25,319 nt of DNA from Bacteroidota bacterium (GTDB taxonomy: Bacteria > Bacteroidota > Bacteroidia > Bacteroidales > VadinHA17): the NCBI GenBank assembly GCA_022711195.1, contig JAKLFN010000009.1, forward strand, positions 1-25,319, read 5' to 3'. How positions within the stretch are numbered: position 1 is the stretch's first letter; every line of letters starts with the position of its first letter. This document shows positions 24,497-25,319 of this stretch, one piece after another. Under the pieces are notes generated by a model. The model saw only the letters and a list, made by a program, of their open reading frames with translations. It was not told where the DNA came from and did not search any database. Position numbers and translations under genes: made by a program.

Positions 24497-25319
24497 GTGA
24501 TAAAGAGATCAGCACTTATTGTTGTAATTATTTTAATATCAGGTCTCCTGGTTCTTGGATATTTTATTTTCAAAGGCAAGGAAATACTTCTTACTGATCC
24601 CTATAAAACTGTTTCGCCTGATGCTGCGTTTGTAATTGAAACTATAGATCTTCAGAGTTTTGTTAACTCTCTCACAACAGACCAGGGTCTCTTAGGGGAG
24701 TTTGCCAGAATAAAAGAGCTGGAAAAATTTAACGGGAAGATAAAATTCCTCAGTGAACAATTAAACAAACCGGCCTTTAAGAAGCTCCTTTCTGCAAACT
24801 CTGCGCTCATCTCATTTCATGTCACCGGTCCGGGAAAGCTGACACCACTCCTTACAATGGCTGTCACTTCAGAAATCAGGACCAGGCAGATAAAGGATAT
24901 TCTCAAAGAATCAGGGATAAAAAACATCGGTGAAAAGAATATTTCTACCAGGGAGGTACTGCTCCTTCCATACACCATCAGCAAAAGCACCGACACACTC
25001 TTTATCTCTGTGGTTTCAGGATTGGTAGTGTGTACCACGTCGGAAATGATGATGAGACAGGCTGTAATACAGGTTACGAAAGATAATGATATCAGAACAC
25101 ACCCCGGATTTGCCAAAGTACTGCAGGCCTCCGGTAAAAATGAAGACAAAATATTTGTTGTTTTCAGCAACCTTCCCGGCTTGCTTCAAAAAAACTTAAA
25201 AAGCGATCATTCTGACCTGGCTGTGAAAGTTGGAAATCTCGCAGAAAGCGGAGGAGTTGATATCTACCTGGGCGAAAATGACCTTGTCCTGAGCGGGTAC
25301 ACCGAAACAACCAACACGA
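24497..25319 (+). CDS. Membrane-anchored protein, DUF3352-like (3' end outside window)
   Basis: An open frame runs from GTG 24497 to the edge of the window without a stop, giving about 274 residues. I choose GTG because no in-frame ATG lies between it and the upstream stop TAA at 24446-24448. The protein starts with basic VIKRSA and one membrane helix (about 7-26), then LTDPYKTVSPDAAFVIETIDLQSFV, and a periplasmic region of alternating strands and helices. The phrase 'PYKTVSPDAAFVIE' and the layout remind me of DUF3352 family proteins of Bacteroidota, large single-anchor envelope proteins of unknown function; this is a resemblance, not a proven match. Antisense frames here are shadows. It is divergent from the TonB receptor gene, which says little about function. 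Confidence 0.7.
   Translation, partial: MIKRSALIVVIILISGLLVLGYFIFKGKEILLTDPYKTVSPDAAFVIETIDLQSFVNSLTTDQGLLGEFARIKELEKFNGKIKFLSEQLNKPAFKKLLSANSALISFHVTGPGKLTPLLTMAVTSEIRTRQIKDILKESGIKNIGEKNISTREVLLLPYTISKSTDTLFISVVSGLVVCTTSEMMMRQAVIQVTKDNDIRTHPGFAKVLQASGKNEDKIFVVFSNLPGLLQKNLKSDHSDLAVKVGNLAESGGVDIYLGENDLVLSGYTETTNT

Noticed and set aside
1..25319. CRISPR array, toxin-antitoxin pair, phage-defence island or insertion sequence
   Set aside because: No regularly spaced repeats, transposase, integrase, nuclease or small paired genes; gene content is housekeeping throughout.

Overview
The window looks like chromosomal DNA of a member of the Bacteroidota, probably Bacteroidales or a close relative. 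Three things point there: a gldA-type ABC ATPase, a DUF4296-type lipoprotein gene in an rbfA-headed operon, and several starts preceded by the Bacteroidota -7 box TAnnTTTG, with little sign of Shine-Dalgarno sequences. Nearly all of it is housekeeping sequence. I see no CRISPR array, prophage, insertion sequence, tRNA or rRNA, and no non-coding stretch longer than about 230 bases.

Left part (1-8644): a methionine and one-carbon block. A tightly packed plus-strand run encodes the end of O-acetylhomoserine sulfhydrylase (metY), then metX, homoserine dehydrogenase (hom), cobalamin-dependent methionine synthase (metH) and methylenetetrahydrofolate reductase (metF). SAM synthetase (metK) lies convergent to it. 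Together they turn aspartate semialdehyde, a sulfur source and methyl-THF into methionine and then SAM. Middle (8873-14402): gldA and a double-domain universal stress protein on the minus strand, divergent from asnS, rpoN (sigma-54) and a PAP2-like membrane protein gene on the plus strand.

Right part (14388-20637): a seven-gene minus-strand operon running rbfA, methyltransferase, FtsX/LolC-type permease, DUF4296-like lipoprotein, nucleoside-deaminase-like amidohydrolase, radical SAM protein, GT-B glycosyltransferase. Several junctions are 4-nt ATGA overlaps. trpS is divergent from rbfA. It is followed by a convergent TonB-dependent receptor gene (21934-24339). The window ends in an open plus-strand gene for a membrane-anchored DUF3352-like protein (24497 to the edge).

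I found no clearly new multi-gene system. The most interesting signals are small. A C-rich/G-rich palindromic element occurs four times: once in frame inside metH, twice as an inverted pair between metF and metK, and once between the divergent rbfA and trpS promoters. Others are a 27-bp interrupted palindrome over the asnS -33 box with a second hairpin next to it (possible operator or small RNA), a hairpin leader ahead of metK, and three stacked palindromes between trpS and the TonB receptor gene.
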